From Planotetraspora phitsanulokensis (GTDB taxonomy: Bacteria > Actinomycetota > Actinomycetes > Streptosporangiales > Streptosporangiaceae), in contig NZ_BOOP01000009.1 in assembly GCF_016863295.1 (NCBI RefSeq), forward strand, positions 353,744 to 417,743: a stretch of DNA of 64,000 nt, given 5' to 3'. The notes beneath the pieces are model-generated. The model saw only the letters and a program-made list of their open reading frames with translations, did no database searches and was not told where the DNA came from. A program made the translations under genes and the position numbers. Below, one piece after another: positions 47,881-56,610 of this stretch (position 1 is its first letter; each line of letters starts with the position of its first letter).

Positions 47881-49301
47881 CCACGCGGCTGACCCCGGAC
47901 GAGCTGCGCACGCTCTTCCTGTTCGAGGCGCTCGACGACGACCAACTGGCCCTCCTGGCCGAGAAGGGGGAGGTCGAGCACCGGGACGCGGGCACCGTCG
48001 TCTACGCGGAAGGCGAGCCGGCGACCTGTTTCTTCGTGCTGCTCAACGGCACCGTGTCGATGAGCAGGCGCGTCCACGGCGACGAGGTCGAGGTCAACCG
48101 CACCGAGCAGCGCGGCGTGTACGGCGGCGCGACCCAGGCCTACATCGGAGACCGGGTCGACCAGACCTACCTCAACACGCTGCGGGCGATCACCGAGTCC
48201 GAGTTCTTCGTGCTGCCGGCCGAGGACGTCGCCAAGGCGGTCCGGGCGTGGTTCCCCATGGCGATCCACCTGCTCGAAGGTCTCTTCTTCGGCATGCGCG
48301 CCACCCAGACGATCGTCGGCGAGCGGGAGCGGCTGCTGGCCCTCGGCTCGTTGTCGGCCGGGCTGACCCACGAGCTCAACAACCCCGCCGCCGCGGCGGT
48401 GCGGGCCACCGCGTCCCTGCGCGAGCGGGTCTCCGGCATGCGGCAGAAGCTCGCCATGATCGCCGACGGGCGCCTGGACGGCTCCCAGCTGCATGATCTC
48501 GTCGGGCTCCAGGACGAGGCCGTCAAGCGGGCGAGCACCGCGCCCACCCTCTCGGCGATGGCCACCTCGGACGCCGAGGACGCGGTCGCCGACTGGCTCG
48601 ACGACCACGACATCGCGGGGAACTGGGATCTCGCCTCCACGCTCGTGGCGGGCGCCGTCGACGTCGAATGGCTCGACGAGATCGCGGGCGCGGTCGGCGC
48701 GGACAACCTGGAGCCGGCCGTCCGCTGGCTCGGCTACACCATCGACACCGAGTTGCTGATGGGCGAGATCGAGGATTCCGTCACGCGCATCTCCGGCCTC
48801 GTCTCGGCGGCCAAGCAGTACTCCCAGCTCGACCGCGCGCCCCATCAGACGGTCGACGTCCACGACCTGCTCGCCGCGACGCTGACGATGATGCAGGCCA
48901 AGATCCCCAAGGGGGTCCGGGTCGTCAAGGAGTACGACCGGACGCTGCCCGAGATCCCCGCCTACGCCGCCGAGCTCAACCAGGTGTGGACCAACCTCAT
49001 CGACAACGCCCTCGGCGCCATGGACGGGAGCGGGACCCTCACCCTGCGGACCTCACGGAAGGACGATCGCCTCGTCGTCGAGATCTCCGACACGGGCGAC
49101 GGCATCCCTCCGGAGATCCGGCCGAGGATCTTCGAGCCCTTCTTCACCACCAAGCCGGTCGGCGAGGGGACCGGACTAGGCCTGGACATCTCCTACCGCA
49201 TCGTGGTGAACAAGCATCACGGCGACATCCGGGTGGAGTCCGAGCCGGGGGCCACCACGTTCCGGGTGTACCTGCCGATCAACGACGAGGACCGGCCCTA
49301 G
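47877..49301 (+). CDS. cNMP-binding-domain sensor histidine kinase
   Basis: A 474-residue soluble kinase. Residues about 15-130 form a CRP-like cyclic-nucleotide-binding fold ([22 protein letters not shown]). The phosphoacceptor is [17 protein letters not shown] (His), and the ATPase has [20 protein letters not shown] and [11 protein letters not shown]. No membrane helix is present, so the signal is cytoplasmic. The 4-bp ATGA overlap with the fusion response regulator makes the two a coupled pair; the kinase probably phosphorylates its receiver. Confidence 0.9.
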   Translation: MTTRLTPDELRTLFLFEALDDDQLALLAEKGEVEHRDAGTVVYAEGEPATCFFVLLNGTVSMSRRVHGDEVEVNRTEQRGVYGGATQAYIGDRVDQTYLNTLRAITESEFFVLPAEDVAKAVRAWFPMAIHLLEGLFFGMRATQTIVGERERLLALGSLSAGLTHELNNPAAAAVRATASLRERVSGMRQKLAMIADGRLDGSQLHDLVGLQDEAVKRASTAPTLSAMATSDAEDAVADWLDDHDIAGNWDLASTLVAGAVDVEWLDEIAGAVGADNLEPAVRWLGYTIDTELLMGEIEDSVTRISGLVSAAKQYSQLDRAPHQTVDVHDLLAATLTMMQAKIPKGVRVVKEYDRTLPEIPAYAAELNQVWTNLIDNALGAMDGSGTLTLRTSRKDDRLVVEISDTGDGIPPEIRPRIFEPFFTTKPVGEGTGLGLDISYRIVVNKHHGDIRVESEPGATTFRVYLPINDEDRP

Positions 49302-49343
49302 ACGCACGATCCGGCGGCTCCCGGCCGTACCGGGCGCCCTCTG

Positions 49344-49360
49344 ACAACTCGTACAGTTGT
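49344..49360 (+). promoter_or_regulatory. inverted repeat at the NAD kinase start
   Basis: ACAACT and AGTTGT (49344-49349 and 49355-49360) flank CGTAC, four bases before ATG 49365. No ribosome-binding site is seen, so this may be a promoter-overlapping operator of a nearly leaderless gene. Confidence 0.4.
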
Positions 49361-49364
49361 GGGC

Positions 49365-50228
49365 ATGGGCTTGGTCAGCACCGTCGGTCTGGTTCTGCAT
49401 CCGCAGCGCGACTCCAAGGAGGCCATCGACACGATCGTCGAGTGGGCGCGGGGGCGCGACGTCACGGTGCTCGGCCTGCCCGACGAGGTCGGCCGCATCG
49501 ACTGCAGCGCGATCGCGGTCGACGGCACAACGCTGGTGAAGCGGGCCGATCTCCTCGTCAGCCTCGGCGGGGACGGCACCATGCTCCGCACGATGCGGCT
49601 GATCGAGGGGCACCCGACGCCCATCCTGGGCGTGAACCTCGGCCGGCTGGGGTTCCTCGCGGAGATCGACGTCGAGGACCTGTCCCCCGCGCTGTCCTCG
49701 ATCGACAACCACGAGTACACGGTCGAGCCCCGCATGGCCGTACAGGCGAAGGCCCCCGACGGCCGGGTGATCACGGCGTTCAACGACATCGCCCTGGTGC
49801 GGATCCCGGGCGACGGCCTGTCCGCCGTGGCGGTGTCGGTCTACGGGCACCCGTTCGTCCGTTACGCGGCCGACGCGTTGATCGTGGCCACGTCGACGGG
49901 GTCCACCGCGTACAGCTTCTCCGCCGGCGGCCCGATCGTGTCCCCCAACGTCGAGGGCTTCCTCGTCGTGCCCGCCGCCGCGCACACGGCTTTCAACCGC
50001 GCCGTGGTGCTGTCGGCCGACGAGGAGGTCACCCTCGACGTGCTGCCCACCAGCGGGCAGTTGGCCATGGAGGTCGACGGCACCATCGGCGGGTACCTCT
50101 CCCCCGGCGACCGGCTCACCGTGTCCGCCCTGCGCGGGGCCGCCCAGGTCGTACGGCTCGGCACGACGAACTTCTACGAGCGGGCCCGGCGCAAGCTCCG
50201 CGTGAACGGCAGCGCCGAGGTCGACTAG
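49365..50228 (+). CDS. nadK: NAD kinase
   Basis: A 287-residue PpnK-type kinase making NADP from NAD. LVSLGGDGTMLRTMRLIEG carries the GGDG motif; VNLGRLGFLAEI and ATSTGSTAYSFSAGGPIVSP are the other family blocks. Family length is normal. ATG 49365 is preferred over GTG 49359. In many actinomycetes nadK lies beside recN and tlyA; here it follows a redox two-component pair instead. Confidence 0.95.
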   Translation: MGLVSTVGLVLHPQRDSKEAIDTIVEWARGRDVTVLGLPDEVGRIDCSAIAVDGTTLVKRADLLVSLGGDGTMLRTMRLIEGHPTPILGVNLGRLGFLAEIDVEDLSPALSSIDNHEYTVEPRMAVQAKAPDGRVITAFNDIALVRIPGDGLSAVAVSVYGHPFVRYAADALIVATSTGSTAYSFSAGGPIVSPNVEGFLVVPAAAHTAFNRAVVLSADEEVTLDVLPTSGQLAMEVDGTIGGYLSPGDRLTVSALRGAAQVVRLGTTNFYERARRKLRVNGSAEVD

Positions 50229-50290
50229 GGGGCGTCCGCCAGGCGGGGCGTCCCGGGTTTTCCGGATGTCTTGCCTGTTCAAAGGTTAGG

Positions 50291-50314
50291 GATCGGGGCG
50301 CGACACCCCCGATC
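50291..50314 (+). terminator. hairpin between nadK and His-rich gene
   Basis: GATCGGGG (50291-50298) and CCCCGATC (50307-50314) form a perfect 8-bp stem; a second GGGG/CCCC pair follows at about 50318-50331. It could end nadK or fold in the leader of the His-rich gene. Confidence 0.5.
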
Positions 50315-50334
50315 TGTGGGGTACGTCCCCCGCC

Positions 50335-50631
50335 ATGAAATCCACGGGACATCTAGAGCATTCCGGGCATACCCACGAGCATTCCTCGGGGTGCGGCCAC
50401 ACCGCCGTCAAGCACGGAGACCACACCGACTTCGCCCACGACGGCCATCTGCACCGGTCCCACAACGGGCACTGGGACGAGTGCGAACCGTCCAAGCATG
50501 TCGAACACCAGCACGACCACCAGCACGGTGAGGGCTGCGGCCACGAGGCCGTGCAGCACGGCGACCACAAGGACTACGTCCACGACGGCCACCGCCACGC
50601 CGCCCACGAAGGCCACTGGGACGACCACTGA
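50335..50631 (+). CDS. His-rich metal-binding protein with internal duplication
   Basis: A 98-residue cytoplasmic protein with close to 30 His. It consists of two similar halves, each of the form CGHxAVxHGDHxDxxHDGHxHxxHxGHWD, preceded by a short HLEHSGHTHEHSSG. Such a composition points to Zn, Ni or Co binding or storage. No signal peptide, no membrane helix and no nearby metal transporter. ATG 50335 has no ribosome-binding site; two small hairpins precede it, which could mean control at the RNA level. Confidence 0.85.
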   Translation: MKSTGHLEHSGHTHEHSSGCGHTAVKHGDHTDFAHDGHLHRSHNGHWDECEPSKHVEHQHDHQHGEGCGHEAVQHGDHKDYVHDGHRHAAHEGHWDDH

Positions 50632-50692
50632 CGCGGGCGTCCCCGGAAGCCGCCGGCCCGGAGACGACCTCCGAGCCGGCGACGGCGACGGC

Positions 50693-51691
50693 CTAGATGA
50701 GGCCCTCGATCTCGGCGAGCTCCTCGGCGGACAGAGGCGGCGCCCCCACCGCGGCGACGTTCTGCTCCAGCTGCGCGACGCTGCTCGCCCCGATGAGCAC
50801 GGACGTCATCCGGGGGTCACGCAGGACCCAGGAAAGCGCCAGCTGGGCGAGCGTCTGGCCGCGCGCCTCGGCGATCTTGTTCAGGCCGCGGAGCGAATCC
50901 AGCAGCGCGGGCGTGAGCCGGTCACGCGTGAGGAAGCGGCCGAGGGCCATCCGGGAGCCCTCGGGGACGTTCCCGTCGAGATACCGGCCGGTCAGCAGGC
51001 CCTGAGCCAGCGGCGAGTAGGCGATGCACCCCGCGCCCGCCGTCTCCAGCGTGTCGAGGAGACCGTCCGCCTCCGTCCACCGGTCCAGCATCGAGTAGGC
51101 CGGCTGGTGGATCAGCAGCGGCGTGCCGAGCTCCCGCAGGACGGCCGCCGCCCGGGCGGTCTGCTCGGCGGAGTAGTTCGAGATGCCCGCGTACAGCGCC
51201 TTGCCGGAGCGGACCGCGCGGTCGAGCGCCCCCATCGTCTCCTCGATCGGGGTCGAGGGGTCCGGGCGGTGGGAGTAGAAGACGTCCACGTAGTCGAGGC
51301 CCATGCGCTTCAGGGACTGGTCGAGGCTGGCGAGCATGTACTTGCGCGACCCCCACTCCCCGTACGGCCCGGCCCACATGTCATAGCCGGCCTTGGTCGA
51401 GATGAACAGCTCGTCCCGGTAGGGCAGCAGGTCGGCATGCAGGACCCGCCCGAAGTTCTCCTCCGCCGACCCGGCCGGCGGGCCGTAGTTGTTGGCGAGG
51501 TCGAAATGCGTGATCCCGAGATCGAACGCACGGCGCAGGACGGCACGCTGAACGTCCAGGTTCGCGGTGTCGCCGAAGTTGTGCCACAACCCGAGGGAGA
51601 CCTCGGGCAGCAGGACGCCGCTGCGGCCGCTCCGCCGGTAGGTCATCGTGTCGTAGCGGCCGGACGCGGCGGCGTAGGTCAACGGGGACAT
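50693..51691 (-). CDS. aldo/keto reductase
   Basis: A 332-residue AKR barrel of the YghZ-like group. The catalytic tetrad is visible: Asp and Tyr in HFDLANNYGPPAG, Lys in LFISTKAGYDMW and His in VDVFYSHRPDPSTP. It reduces aldehydes or ketones with NADPH. ATG 51691 is chosen because GAAGG lies six bases upstream; the frame is open to 51832 without support. Confidence 0.9.
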   Translation of the reverse strand: MSPLTYAAASGRYDTMTYRRSGRSGVLLPEVSLGLWHNFGDTANLDVQRAVLRRAFDLGITHFDLANNYGPPAGSAEENFGRVLHADLLPYRDELFISTKAGYDMWAGPYGEWGSRKYMLASLDQSLKRMGLDYVDVFYSHRPDPSTPIEETMGALDRAVRSGKALYAGISNYSAEQTARAAAVLRELGTPLLIHQPAYSMLDRWTEADGLLDTLETAGAGCIAYSPLAQGLLTGRYLDGNVPEGSRMALGRFLTRDRLTPALLDSLRGLNKIAEARGQTLAQLALSWVLRDPRMTSVLIGASSVAQLEQNVAAVGAPPLSAEELAEIEGLI

Positions 51692-51854
51692 CCGAGGCCT
51701 TCTCTCTGTCTTCATGCGACTGGTCGTCAATGCGGCGGTCCCGGAATCGGACAAGGGGACCACGGCAGCACAACGATTCCAGATGGCCCCGCGCGACGAC
51801 ACGGCGGACCGGAAAGCGGGCATCGAAGGCATGAATCCCAGAAGGGGACGAGGG

Positions 51855-52484
51855 TCAGCGAACGCCGCGAGGGCGGAACTGGATACTGATCCGCGGCCCG
51901 GTGGGACGGGCGGTCTTGGGGACGGCGTGCTCCCACGTGCGCTGGCAACTGCCGCCCATCACCAGGAGGTCGCCGTGGCCCACCTCGTGGCGCAGCGTGG
52001 GGCCGCCGCCGCGCGGGCGGAGCAGCAGGGCGCGGGGGGTGCCCACCGAGACGATGGCCACCATCGTGTCCTCGGAGCTCCCGCGCCCGATGGTGTCTCC
52101 GTGCCAGGCCACGCTGTCGCGGCCGTCGCGGTACAGGCACAGGCCCGCGGTGCGGAAGGGCTCGCCCAGTTCCTCGCCGTAGTGGGCGTCTAGGGCGACC
52201 CTCGCCTCCTCAAGCACCGGGTCGGGAAGGGGCTCCCCCTCGCCGTAGAACTTCAGCAGCCGTGGGACGTCGACCACGCGGTCGTACATGTGCCTGCGCT
52301 CCGCGCGCCAGGGCACGCCCTCGAGGAGCCGCTCGAACAGGGCGTCGGCCCCGGCCACCCAGCCGGGCCTGACGTCCACCCACGCCCCGTGGTCGAGGAC
52401 CGTGCGCCGGACCGACGGTCCGAGGAGACCGAGGCCGGTCTCCTCGGACCAGCCGAGCAGAGATCCCTGGAACGCGTCCGTCAT
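51855..52484 (-). CDS. AlkB-like 2-oxoglutarate/Fe(II) dioxygenase
   Basis: A 209-residue oxygenase. The iron triad is His and Asp in SVAWHGDTIGRG and His in RTWEHAVPK, and RISIQFRPR supplies the 2-oxoglutarate Arg. The YRDGRDSVAWHGD stretch is typical of AlkB-type DNA/RNA demethylases. It overlaps no neighbour and lies upstream of the aldo/keto reductase on the same strand. Repair of alkylated nucleic acid is the likely role. Confidence 0.88.
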   Translation of the reverse strand: MTDAFQGSLLGWSEETGLGLLGPSVRRTVLDHGAWVDVRPGWVAGADALFERLLEGVPWRAERRHMYDRVVDVPRLLKFYGEGEPLPDPVLEEARVALDAHYGEELGEPFRTAGLCLYRDGRDSVAWHGDTIGRGSSEDTMVAIVSVGTPRALLLRPRGGGPTLRHEVGHGDLLVMGGSCQRTWEHAVPKTARPTGPRISIQFRPRGVR

Positions 52485-52541
52485 GCGCCCAGTCTACGCA
52501 CAACATTCAAACAAATATTCGATCATTGGCTGGACGGGGGG

Positions 52542-53717
52542 TCACCAGGCCACCGGCACCTCGACGAACCCTCCCGTGATCCGGTCGGCCCGGGGCGTCA
52601 GCCGCTCGTACGGCACCGCCAGGCGCAGGGTGGGGAAGCGCTGGAAGAGCGAGCCGAACACGGCCTCCAGCTCCACGCGGGCGAGACTCGCGCCCAGGCA
52701 GTAGTGGATGGCGTAACCGAATCCGACGTGCGGCTCGGTGCCGTCGCGGGTGATGTCGAACCGCTCGGGCTCGGGGAAGGCCCGCTCGTCCCGGTTGGCC
52801 GCGACGGTCGCGAGCATCAGCGCGTCGCCCGCGCGGATCGTGACGCCGCCGACCTCCGCGTCCTCCCGGGCGTACCGGAGGATGCCGTGCTCGCTGGGCG
52901 CGGCCACCCGCATGATCTCCTCGACCGCGGCCGGGACCAGGGAGGGGTCGCGCAGCAGCGCGTCGCGCTGGGCGGGGTTGCGCAGGAACAGCAGCACGCC
53001 GTAGTCGATCTGGTTGACCGTCGTCTCGTGGCCGGCGAACAGCAGGCCCCCGGCCATCCGGGCGATCTCGTCCTCGGGCAGGTCCGAGGCGGCGAGGTCG
53101 GAGTAGACGTCCTCCGCGGGGTTCTCGCGCTTGGCCTGGACGATGGAGTACGAGTACGCCCGCATCTCTGCCTGGGCCGCTGCCGCGCTCTCGGCGTCCT
53201 CCAGATCGGACATCGCGTCGGCCAGCGAACGGAACAGGTCGTGGTCCTCGTAGGGCACGCCGAGCAGTTCGCAGATCACCTGGATGGGCAGCGGGACGGA
53301 GAACTCCTCGTGCAGGTCGACCGGGGGGCCCTTCTCTGCCATCCGGTCCAGAAGGTCGCCGACGAGCATGGTGATCCGGTCGGACAGGCTCCGCATGCGC
53401 CGGGCGGAGAAGGCCGGAGCGAGCAGCCGGCGCATGCCCTGGTGGGCGGCGGCCTCACCCGCGTAGTCGCCGTTGGGGCCGCCGAGCAGAACGCTCTTGG
53501 ACAGGCGGGGAGCCGACTCCGGCGTGGGGTGCGACCGGACGAAACGATCATCGGCGAAGACCTGCCGGATCTCGTCGTACCCCGTGATCAGCCAGGCCTC
53601 GTCGCCCGTCCTGGTGCGGACCTTGGTGACGGGCCGCTCCGCGCGCAGTTCGCCGAAGTCCGGCGAGATGTCCAGCGCGTCGCCGCGGTCGAATGGCAAC
53701 TGCCTCAGTTCGGTCAT
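52542..53717 (-). CDS. cytochrome P450
   Basis: A 391-residue soluble P450. It has the I-helix oxygen motif LLFAGHETTVNQ, the K-helix ExxR in VEEIMRVAAP, and the heme loop FGYAIHYCLGASLAR with the Cys ligand (the usual Gly-x-Gly is Tyr-Ala-Ile here). Length and layout match bacterial CYP105/107-like enzymes. ATG 53717 follows AAGGGA. No ferredoxin gene is adjacent. The substrate is unknown. Confidence 0.92.
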   Translation of the reverse strand: MTELRQLPFDRGDALDISPDFGELRAERPVTKVRTRTGDEAWLITGYDEIRQVFADDRFVRSHPTPESAPRLSKSVLLGGPNGDYAGEAAAHQGMRRLLAPAFSARRMRSLSDRITMLVGDLLDRMAEKGPPVDLHEEFSVPLPIQVICELLGVPYEDHDLFRSLADAMSDLEDAESAAAAQAEMRAYSYSIVQAKRENPAEDVYSDLAASDLPEDEIARMAGGLLFAGHETTVNQIDYGVLLFLRNPAQRDALLRDPSLVPAAVEEIMRVAAPSEHGILRYAREDAEVGGVTIRAGDALMLATVAANRDERAFPEPERFDITRDGTEPHVGFGYAIHYCLGASLARVELEAVFGSLFQRFPTLRLAVPYERLTPRADRITGGFVEVPVAW

Positions 53718-53791
53718 GTCAGGATTCCCTTCAGGAAATGCCGCCTCCTGACGTTCTCACCGGATACCGGGTCGGACAAGCGCGCCGGGCG

Positions 53792-54175
53792 TCAACCCTC
53801 CGTCATGGTGATCCGGAGACCGACGGTCCCCTCGCGGCCCCGGCGGATCTTGCTCCCTGTGACCGTCAGCCAGCCGAGCAGGCCGTATTTCCTGACGAGC
53901 AGGCCGCGCACCCGCTCGGTGTCCTCGGCGGACATCACCTCGGCCCGCCCGGCCATCGGCTCTCCGTGCACCCTCCCCCGGACGTCGCACCCCGTCACCG
54001 TCACCTCCGGGTTGTTGCGGACGCGCTTGACCTTGCCCGTGCGCGTGCCCGTCCAGACCGCCAGGGCGTCGCCGTCGCGCACCACCCAGATGGGCGTGGC
54101 GACGGCCGTCCCGTTACGGCGGAAGGTCGCGACGGACACGTATTTCTCGGCCCCGAGCCGCTCGATGATCGTCAT
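53792..54175 (-). CDS. PPOX-class F420-dependent oxidoreductase, Rv2061-like
   Basis: A 127-residue split-barrel protein: ERLGAEKYVSVATFRRNGT, then ATPIWVVRDGDALAVWTG and GKVKRVRNNPEVTVTGCD, the pattern of the Rv2061 family of F420-dependent PPOX enzymes. ATG 54175 is the start of MTIIERLG; the much longer open frame upstream belongs to the antisense of the debranching gene. F420 use is family knowledge. Confidence 0.87.
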   Translation of the reverse strand: MTIIERLGAEKYVSVATFRRNGTAVATPIWVVRDGDALAVWTGTRTGKVKRVRNNPEVTVTGCDVRGRVHGEPMAGRAEVMSAEDTERVRGLLVRKYGLLGWLTVTGSKIRRGREGTVGLRITMTEG

Positions 54176-54195
54176 GTCGAGCACCCTACGGGCGC

Positions 54196-56343
54196 TCAGA
54201 CCTCCCCGACGACGGACATGCCCGAGGGCAGGCCGGTGATGTCGGCGCGCCCGTCGGCGCCGACGCTGACGCGGACCTCGGCTCCCGCCACCTGGAGTCC
54301 CTGGACGGACACCGCTCCGAACGGCGCGCCGGCGAGCGGCCTCAGCGTCACCCGTCCCTCGGGGACGTCGGGGTAGAGGCCGAGCGCCGCGTGCGCGATC
54401 GTGACCGCCGCCGCGGCCGACCAGGCCTGCGGCCGGCAGGCGGCGGGGTACGGCACGGGGCGGCCCACCACCTCCCGGGCGTCGCCCGCGTAGAGCTCGG
54501 GCAACCGGTATCCGAAGGATTCGCCCGCCGCCAGCAGCCCTTCGGCCAGCGAGGCGGCCTGGGCCCCGTGGCCTGCCCGGGCCAGCCCGGCGATGACGAT
54601 GGCCGTGTCGTGCGGCCAGATCGAGCCGCAGTGGTAGGACAACGGACTGAACCCGCCGTCTCCCGACGACATCGTGCGCAGCCCGAACCCCTCGGCCATC
54701 GCGGGCGAGGCCAGCAGGCCGGCGACCTCGGCCTCCTCCGCGGCCGACAGGATCCCCGTGCCGAGCAGGTGGCCGATGTTGCTGGTGAGCGAGTCGACCG
54801 GCCGCTTGTCCCCGTCGAGCGCGAGCGCGGGGAACCGCCCCTGCGGGCCCTCCACCCAGAACCGGGCCCGGAACCGCTCGGCCATGGCGGCCGCGTGGTC
54901 GCGCCAGCGCGACGCCCCCGGCCTGCCGAAGGCCTCCAGCAGCGCGGCAGCGTGCCGGGCGGCCTCGTAGGCGTACCCCTGCACCTCGGCCAGGGCGATC
55001 GGCGGCTCGGCGCGGGTGCCGTCGTGGAAGCGGACGGCGTCGCCGGAGTCCTTCCAACCCTGGTTGGCCAGGCCGCGCTCGCTGCCGTCGATGTATTCGA
55101 CGAACCCGTCGCCGTCGGGGTCGGCGTGATCGCCGAGCCATCCCAGCGCGGCCTCCAGGTTCGGGAGCAGCGCCGCGACCTCGCGGTCGGGCAGGCCCCA
55201 GCGCCAGGCGTCGTGCAGGAGGCTGATCCACAACGGGGTCGCGTCGATGGTGCCGTAGTAGGCGGCGGGCAGCCTCAGGTTGTTGCCCTCGACGGCGAAC
55301 TCGTGCCGCCGGAGCTCGTGCATGATCTTGCCGGGGGCCTCGCCCGATCCCGGGTCGAGCCGCACGCCCTGGCGCCGGGCCAGCACGCGGAGCGTGCCCC
55401 CGGCGAGGCGGGTGCCGAGCGGGAGCATCATCCGGGCCGCCCAGAGGCTGTCCCGGCCGAAGAGCGTCAGAAACCAGGGCACGCCCGCGCCGAGGAACAC
55501 GTCGCCGGGCGCTCCCGCCTCCGTCAGCCGCAACGACCGCAGGTCGTCCAGCGACTGGTGGAGCAGCCGCGTCAGGCGCCGATCGTCCGCGACGACCTGC
55601 GGCGCGCTCCACTCGGCGCGTCCGGCGGGGGCGACCACGACCGCGGCGGGGTCGTCGATCGCCACGGACCAGCGGAGCGTCACCCGGGTGCGCGGGGCCA
55701 GCGTCACGTGCCAGCGCAGCCGTGCCGCGCCGTCCGCCGTGCCGTCGTGATCCGCAGGATCGCCGGGATCCGCCTCGGCGCCCTCCCCCGTCACCACGAC
55801 GCGGATCGCGCCCGACCGCCAGCTCAGCTCCCCCGGCCCCGCGGCCACGGCCGCGGACGGCTCCGCGACGCCGCCGGACTTGACCACCTCGATGGGGGCG
55901 AAGTCACAGCCCAGCTCCATGGTCACGGTGGCGCTCACGTCGGCCGACGCCGTGGAGGCGATCTCCACGGTCTCGGTCATGCCCGACGGGCCGACCTCCC
56001 GGACGCGGTCCAGCCGCACGGTCGGATCGGGGTGGCGGTCGCCGAGGTGGCGGGCCAGCGAAACGAAGCGGGTGCGGCCCGGGCCCGCGGGCGCGTACGA
56101 GACGGCCTCGGGCTCAACGCCGTCGATCAGAAGGCTCACCTGCGACAGGGCGCGGCTGTCCGCGTGGAACAGGCCCTGCACTCCGGCGGCGCGGATCTGC
56201 CCGTCGGGCCCGCTCAGCGCGCTGGTGGGCGCCATGACGGTGCTGACGAGGTCGTGGAGCAGCGGCTGGAGCCGGTACGGCGGGGCGATGACGTCGTCGG
56301 CCGACTCGGGTGCGGCTCCCTGGGCGAGCTCAGAGGTGGTCAT
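54196..56343 (-). CDS. glycogen-debranching-type glycosidase (amylo-alpha-1,6-glucosidase-like)
   Basis: A 715-residue cytoplasmic enzyme. The N-terminal debranching domain (residues about 25-220, LFHADSRALSQVSLLIDG) precedes an (alpha/alpha)6 barrel from about residue 280 (GVPWFLTLFGRDSLWAARM, then GDGFVEYIDGSERGLANQGWKDSGDAV), which holds the Asp/Glu catalytic region. It ends with a beta domain. It is divergent from the LacI regulator, which has a perfect operator in the gap. The natural substrate may be an imported oligosaccharide rather than glycogen. Confidence 0.87.
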   Translation of the reverse strand: MTTSELAQGAAPESADDVIAPPYRLQPLLHDLVSTVMAPTSALSGPDGQIRAAGVQGLFHADSRALSQVSLLIDGVEPEAVSYAPAGPGRTRFVSLARHLGDRHPDPTVRLDRVREVGPSGMTETVEIASTASADVSATVTMELGCDFAPIEVVKSGGVAEPSAAVAAGPGELSWRSGAIRVVVTGEGAEADPGDPADHDGTADGAARLRWHVTLAPRTRVTLRWSVAIDDPAAVVVAPAGRAEWSAPQVVADDRRLTRLLHQSLDDLRSLRLTEAGAPGDVFLGAGVPWFLTLFGRDSLWAARMMLPLGTRLAGGTLRVLARRQGVRLDPGSGEAPGKIMHELRRHEFAVEGNNLRLPAAYYGTIDATPLWISLLHDAWRWGLPDREVAALLPNLEAALGWLGDHADPDGDGFVEYIDGSERGLANQGWKDSGDAVRFHDGTRAEPPIALAEVQGYAYEAARHAAALLEAFGRPGASRWRDHAAAMAERFRARFWVEGPQGRFPALALDGDKRPVDSLTSNIGHLLGTGILSAAEEAEVAGLLASPAMAEGFGLRTMSSGDGGFSPLSYHCGSIWPHDTAIVIAGLARAGHGAQAASLAEGLLAAGESFGYRLPELYAGDAREVVGRPVPYPAACRPQAWSAAAAVTIAHAALGLYPDVPEGRVTLRPLAGAPFGAVSVQGLQVAGAEVRVSVGADGRADITGLPSGMSVVGEV

Positions 56344-56360
56344 GCGGCCGGACCGCCGAC

Positions 56361-56432
56361 AGTGCCGTCACCGGTGCCGTCTTGGGTGCCGTGATGAGTG
56401 CCGTCATGACTGCCGTGATGAGTGCCGCGATG
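56361..56432. repeat. six 12-bp tandem repeats
   Basis: Six abutting degenerate units of the form RGTGCCGTSATG fill 56361-56432, just upstream of the debranching gene start, in its leader or promoter. The unit is close to one helical turn. Confidence 0.75.
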
Positions 56433-56549
56433 AGCGGGGAGAGCGAACAACGGAGGAGCCCCCTGGTCGAGTCGCCGGCCCGGATTCCACCAAGGTCTGG
56501 CCTTGACAGAATCGCGCCGGAGGTGCACATTGCGAAACACTTCCTTTAC

Positions 56550-56591
56550 TTGAACGATCCAATCATGCCTTACTTCGTCTTGAACGTTCAA
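56550..56591. promoter_or_regulatory. LacI-type operator and degenerate copy
   Basis: TTGAACGTTCAA (56580-56591) is a perfect 12-bp palindrome with the central CG typical of LacI-family sites, 20 bases before the LacI start. A degenerate copy, TTGAACGATCCAA, lies at 56550-56562. Both are placed to control the divergent debranching gene as well. Confidence 0.75.
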
Positions 56592-56610
56592 ACCCATGGA
56601 AAGGCACGTT

